Positions 11,658 to 15,285 of a stretch of DNA of 15,285 nucleotides are shown piece after piece. Each line of letters starts with the position of its first letter. Position 1 is the first letter of the stretch. The notes under the pieces were generated by a model. The model was given only the letters and a program-made list of their open reading frames with translations. It was not told the origin of the DNA and searched no databases. Origin of the DNA: Actinomycetota bacterium (lineage in GTDB: Bacteria > Actinomycetota > Rubrobacteria > Rubrobacterales > Rubrobacteraceae); NCBI GenBank assembly GCA_020200675.1, contig JAIVIG010000334.1:1-15285 (forward strand). The letters are read 5' to 3'. The position numbers and the translations under genes were made by a program.

Positions 11658-11679
11658 TGAAAGCGGTATGAAAGCGGTA
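11658..11679. repeat. Two perfect 11-bp tandem repeats (TGAAAGCGGTA)
   Basis: TGAAAGCGGTA occurs twice back to back (minus strand TACCGCTTTCA). The exact 11-bp period and the position just before a -10 resemble operators of OmpR/PhoB-type response regulators, which bind direct repeats one helical turn apart. The regulator is unknown. Confidence 0.6.
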
Positions 11680-11750
11680 AGAGTTTACGAAGAATTAACG
11701 ACCGCATTACACCGGCGGAAGGTCTACCGCTTCGGACCACCCGGCGGGGC

Positions 11751-12605
11751 CTACGACGAACCTGGCGGAGAGGAGGATTCGTCTGTGGGGTCTTTCAAGA
11801 ACGGCAGCATATCGTAGGTGACGAACCGGTCGAAGTCCGGGTAGAACTCGCTGGTGGTGACGGCTGCTCGCGCAAAGGAGGCCAGGGGCTCCCCCTCACC
11901 CTTTCCGGGCTCGCGCAGCGTGATCCGCACGGATTCCTCGTTGAACTCGATGACGTTGTAGGACGGGGGCATGGTGCCGCGGACGCGCATGCTACTGGCC
12001 GTCCCGGAGTGGACGATCCTGACGCCCGAGATGCTCCAGACGTACGGTACGTGCCGATGTCCTGAGAGCACTATGTCCACCTTGAGCTCGCGCAGTATCG
12101 CCATCACGTCCCCCGAGTCCTGGAGGATATTCACGTCGCGTCCGGTTCCGGGAACGGCCATGATGTGGTGGTGGATCATGAGTATCTTCGGTCCCCGGTC
12201 CCAGTCGCGGAACTCCGAGTCGAGCCAGCCGTAGTGCTCGCGCCCCACCTCGCCATCGTCGAGGTCCGGCTTGGTCGAGTCAAGCGACACCACCTTTGCC
12301 TCGCCCTCCTGCACTGGGACCTCGACAGCCCTCTCGCGCATCCCGAAGAACTCCTCGAAGTGCCGGTAGCCCACGCTTCTGGCGTCGTGGTTGCCCATTC
12401 CCACCACCACGTTCTCGCATTCGAGGCGGTCCAGGTACCCCCTGGCCTCCTCGAACTCCCACCGGTAGCCTTCCATCGTCAGGTCCCCGACCACGGCGAC
12501 GAGGTCGGGTTGAAGCGAGTTCGTCTCCTCGATCGCCGCGGAGAGTAGCTCGGGCCTGAACAAGCCCGAGCCCACGTGGATGTCCGACATCTGGACTATT
12601 CTCAT
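11751..12605 (-). CDS. Calcineurin-like metallophosphoesterase
   Basis: ATG at 12605 has GGAGG twelve bases upstream (GGAGGACAGAGGG). The protein is 284 residues and carries the full set of dimetal phosphoesterase motifs in order: D-x-H (SDIH, D8/H10), GD (VVGDLT, D41), GNHD (71-74), HHH (IHHHI, 145-147) and GHRH (182-185). The arrangement is that of the class III cyclic-nucleotide phosphodiesterase/CpdA-like branch, so cAMP or another phosphodiester may be the substrate; this is family inference. The first 10 residues (MRIVQMSDIH) set the start firmly. No signal peptide is seen, so it is cytoplasmic. The last 15 residues are a disordered Ser/Pro tail. It is a single gene with a hairpin in its leader. 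Confidence 0.92.
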   Translation of the reverse strand: MRIVQMSDIHVGSGLFRPELLSAAIEETNSLQPDLVAVVGDLTMEGYRWEFEEARGYLDRLECENVVVGMGNHDARSVGYRHFEEFFGMRERAVEVPVQEGEAKVVSLDSTKPDLDDGEVGREHYGWLDSEFRDWDRGPKILMIHHHIMAVPGTGRDVNILQDSGDVMAILRELKVDIVLSGHRHVPYVWSISGVRIVHSGTASSMRVRGTMPPSYNVIEFNEESVRITLREPGKGEGEPLASFARAAVTTSEFYPDFDRFVTYDMLPFLKDPTDESSSPPGSS

Positions 12606-12623
12606 CCCTCTGTCCTCCCCTGA

Positions 12624-12652
12624 TCCTCGGTGCGCTCCGAGGACACATTATG
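12624..12652 (-). promoter_or_regulatory. -10 box and leader hairpin of the metallophosphoesterase gene
   Basis: On the minus strand CATAAT (12647-12652) is a plausible -10. Just downstream TCCTCGG pairs with CCGAGGA (12624-12643, 7 bp, six-base loop), near the predicted 5' end of the mRNA. Such a 5' hairpin can protect mRNA from decay. No clear -35. Confidence 0.4.
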
Positions 12653-12675
12653 CCCCCTCCTGAGCGGTCAGGCAG

Positions 12676-12728
12676 GGAGAGAAACGGGGAGAGTTCGTGC
12701 TGCCGCGGCTTCGTTCTCTTTTCTCTCC
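12676..12728. repeat. Inverted repeat in the argH/metallophosphoesterase gap
   Basis: GGAGAGAAA (12676-12684) and TTTCTCTCC (12720-12728) form a 9-bp inverted repeat with inner AGAG/CTCT pairing, 68 bp after the argH stop. It may act in 3' end formation of argH, though no T-run follows. GGGTC/GACCC at 12752-12773 is a second, shorter stem in the same gap. Confidence 0.35.
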
Positions 12729-12795
12729 ACGTAGATCCGTATGAACGAGTCGGGTCACAGGCAGGCGCGACCCCGGATGTCAGTGGTTTGATGCT

Positions 12796-14193
<1,398 letters not shown>

Positions 14194-14244
14194 AGCTCCG
14201 CAGTTTAGCCCAAGAAGAGCATCCCCTCCGAGGCTAACTTCAGA

Positions 14245-14274
14245 ATAATAGTCAGGAAAGAGGTTGCTCACCAA
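14245..14274 (-). promoter_or_regulatory. argH promoter
   Basis: On the minus strand TTGGTG (14274-14269), an 18-bp spacer and TATTAT (14250-14245) form a reasonable sigma-70-type promoter, 52 bp before the argH start. Confidence 0.5.
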
Positions 14275-14292
14275 TGCATCGATATGTATCTT
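14264..14292 (+). promoter_or_regulatory. Promoter of the DUF4239 gene
   Basis: TTGCTC (14264-14269), a 17-bp spacer and TATCTT (14287-14292) lie 48 bp before the GTG at 14340. The -35 overlaps that of argH on the opposite strand, so the two genes may compete for polymerase. Confidence 0.4.
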
Positions 14293-14339
14293 AGGTCCGC
14301 TATGAAAGTGCGAGCGACAGAAGAGGGGCGAGGCTTATC

Positions 14340-15110
14340 GTGACCACAGCTCTCTATGGTCTTTCGGTCGTTCTGCTGGCCGTGATGATCGCGGTCGCGG
14401 GGCTACTCGTGGTACATCGCCTGGTGCCTTTGTCGATTCGCGAATCGAACACCGCCGCCATCGGCGTAATCTACGCGGCGCTCTACGTTATGTTCGGTAT
14501 GATGGTCGGTTTCTCGGCTTACCTCGTGCTGAACAAGTACAGCACGTCCCAGAATACGGTAAAAAGCGAAGCCAGCAACATAGAGGAACTTTACTGGCTC
14601 GCCGAACAACTACCCGAAACGGAGCGGGACGAGATCCAGGGACTCGCCGTGTCTTACGCGCGAGTCGTGGTGGACGAGGAGTGGCCTCTCATGAGGAGTG
14701 GCCAGGCGAGCCCACGCGCAGGAACGCTCGCCGACGATCTCCGGCGAAGCATCGAGGATTTCGAGCCCGGCGCGACCACTGAGCAAGCAGTCTATGCTCA
14801 GGAGCTGGAGCGGGTTCACGATCTAGACCAAGCCAGAGAGGTTCGTCTGCTCAACGTTCGCGAAGGCCTGCCTCCCGTTCTGTGGTTCGTTCTGGTGAGC
14901 CTGGGGATAGACACGATACTCTTTACTTACTTCGTCGGGATGAAGGCCAGATGGCTACACGTATTGGCTGTAGCGGCACTCGCAGGGGGCATCGCCCTCA
15001 TAATCTTCGCGATCTTCGTCCTGGATCGCCCTTTCGGCGGAGATCTTCGGGTGGGTCCGGACGCGTTCGAACTGGTATTGGATACCATCGAAGGAAACGG
15101 TACCCGATAA
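14340..15110 (+). CDS. DUF4239 (bestrophin-like) membrane protein
   Basis: GTG 14340 has GAGG six bases upstream and the stop is at 15110, giving 256 residues. Two helices lie near the N-terminus (LSVVLLAVMIAVAGLLVVHR; VIYAALYVMFGMMVGFSAYL) and two near the C-terminus (LWFVLVSLGIDTILFTYFVG; VLAVAALAGGIALIIFAIFV), around a soluble middle of about 110 residues. That middle contains the family pattern EASNIEELYWLAEQLPE, YARVVVDEEWPLM and a conserved RLLNVREGLPPVLW. DUF4239 proteins are described as bestrophin-like; a channel or transport role is possible but not shown. It is divergent from argH and followed by a terminator. Confidence 0.88.
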   Translation: MTTALYGLSVVLLAVMIAVAGLLVVHRLVPLSIRESNTAAIGVIYAALYVMFGMMVGFSAYLVLNKYSTSQNTVKSEASNIEELYWLAEQLPETERDEIQGLAVSYARVVVDEEWPLMRSGQASPRAGTLADDLRRSIEDFEPGATTEQAVYAQELERVHDLDQAREVRLLNVREGLPPVLWFVLVSLGIDTILFTYFVGMKARWLHVLAVAALAGGIALIIFAIFVLDRPFGGDLRVGPDAFELVLDTIEGNGTR

Positions 15111-15145
15111 CCGGCTCGCGGAGAGCCATTTTGATATCGGTTATC
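15106..15145 (+). terminator. Terminator of the DUF4239 gene
   Basis: GGCTC-GCGGA-GAGCC (15113-15127) is followed by ATTTTG. An outer 8-bp inverted repeat (GATAACCG with CGGTTATC, 15106-15113 and 15138-15145) encloses it; the two structures share one base and may be alternatives. Confidence 0.6.
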
Positions 15146-15175
15146 CGGTCCTACGAGCGGACTAACGGTAGTTTG

Positions 15176-15204
15176 TTGACAGGGGGTGCCGCCTGTGCTT
15201 CGAT
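15176..15204 (+). promoter_or_regulatory. Possible promoter before the transposase-like gene
   Basis: A perfect -35 (TTGACA, 15176-15181) is followed after 17 bp by TTCGAT, a weak -10. It is placed 22 bp before the ATG at 15226, so the leader would be short. Confidence 0.4.
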
Positions 15205-15225
15205 GCGAGGCGAGGAGGTGCCGCT

Positions 15226-15285
15226 ATGACCAAACGACTGCCCGCAACTCCCGCCCCTGGACCGCTGGAGGACTACGCCGCCCGC
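15226..15285 (+). CDS. Probable IS701-type transposase, N-terminal 20 codons only
   Basis: ATG 15226 has AGGAGG seven bases upstream. The 20 residues visible (MTKRLPATPAPGPLEDYAAR) resemble the start of IS701-family DDE transposases from actinobacteria, where LP-x-TPAPGPLE-x-YA is common. I base this on memory of such sequences, and 20 residues are too few for certainty. If right, the insertion sequence begins somewhere between 15111 and 15225 and its left inverted repeat should lie there; I could not identify it without the right end. Confidence 0.5.
   Translation, partial: MTKRLPATPAPGPLEDYAAR

Overview
The window looks like a piece of a high-GC actinobacterial chromosome. The closest match I can suggest from memory is Rubrobacter or a relative. 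The basis is GC-rich third codon positions, GTG/TTG starts, several small cold-shock proteins, an OpuC-type osmoprotectant transporter, and DUF4239, DUF4383 and PPOX/F420-type proteins. This placement is inference; there is no rRNA in the window to test it.

Layout. The left edge (1-832, minus strand) holds a ParB-like protein cut by the window edge, a 39-residue membrane peptide and a tRNA-Pro(GGG). From 865 to 1725 (plus) are poorly characterised small ORFs, ending in a convincing 92-residue two-helix membrane protein. From 1930 to 5000 (plus) is a quaternary-amine/osmoprotectant ABC operon in the order ATPase, permease, permease, lipoprotein. The ATPase and the first permease each carry an internal out-of-frame deletion, so the operon as read cannot build a working importer. 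A small acidic protein follows (5011-5379).

From 5460 to 6353 (minus) is a compact cold-shock operon: a Csp with a C-terminal tail, a translationally coupled 49-residue ORF, and a second divergent Csp. A VOC/glyoxalase gene broken at a G8 tract (6531-6952, minus) is divergent from a WYL regulator (7069-8037, plus). A canonical CspA (8170-8373, minus) follows. Its leader shares sequence with the first Csp leader, including an intrinsic-terminator-like hairpin in front of the start codon. The two leaders look like a matched pair of attenuators.

The stretch 8553-8868 is a gene graveyard with remnants of two genes, one of them a partial copy of the 5011-5379 gene. After it come small and single genes: a 72-residue membrane protein, a PPOX-fold protein, an N-terminally truncated DUF4383 protein, an OB-like small protein, a DoxX-like protein, a 76-residue hypothetical protein behind an 11-bp tandem repeat, a metallophosphoesterase, argH, and a DUF4239 membrane protein divergent from argH. 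The first 20 codons of a probable IS701-type transposase lie at the right edge.

Overall this is an accessory-flavoured stretch with osmotic and cold stress functions and an unusual density of broken genes. The most interesting element is the pair of csp leaders with built-in terminator hairpins. CspA-family proteins are known antiterminators in E. coli, which suggests autoregulated attenuation.
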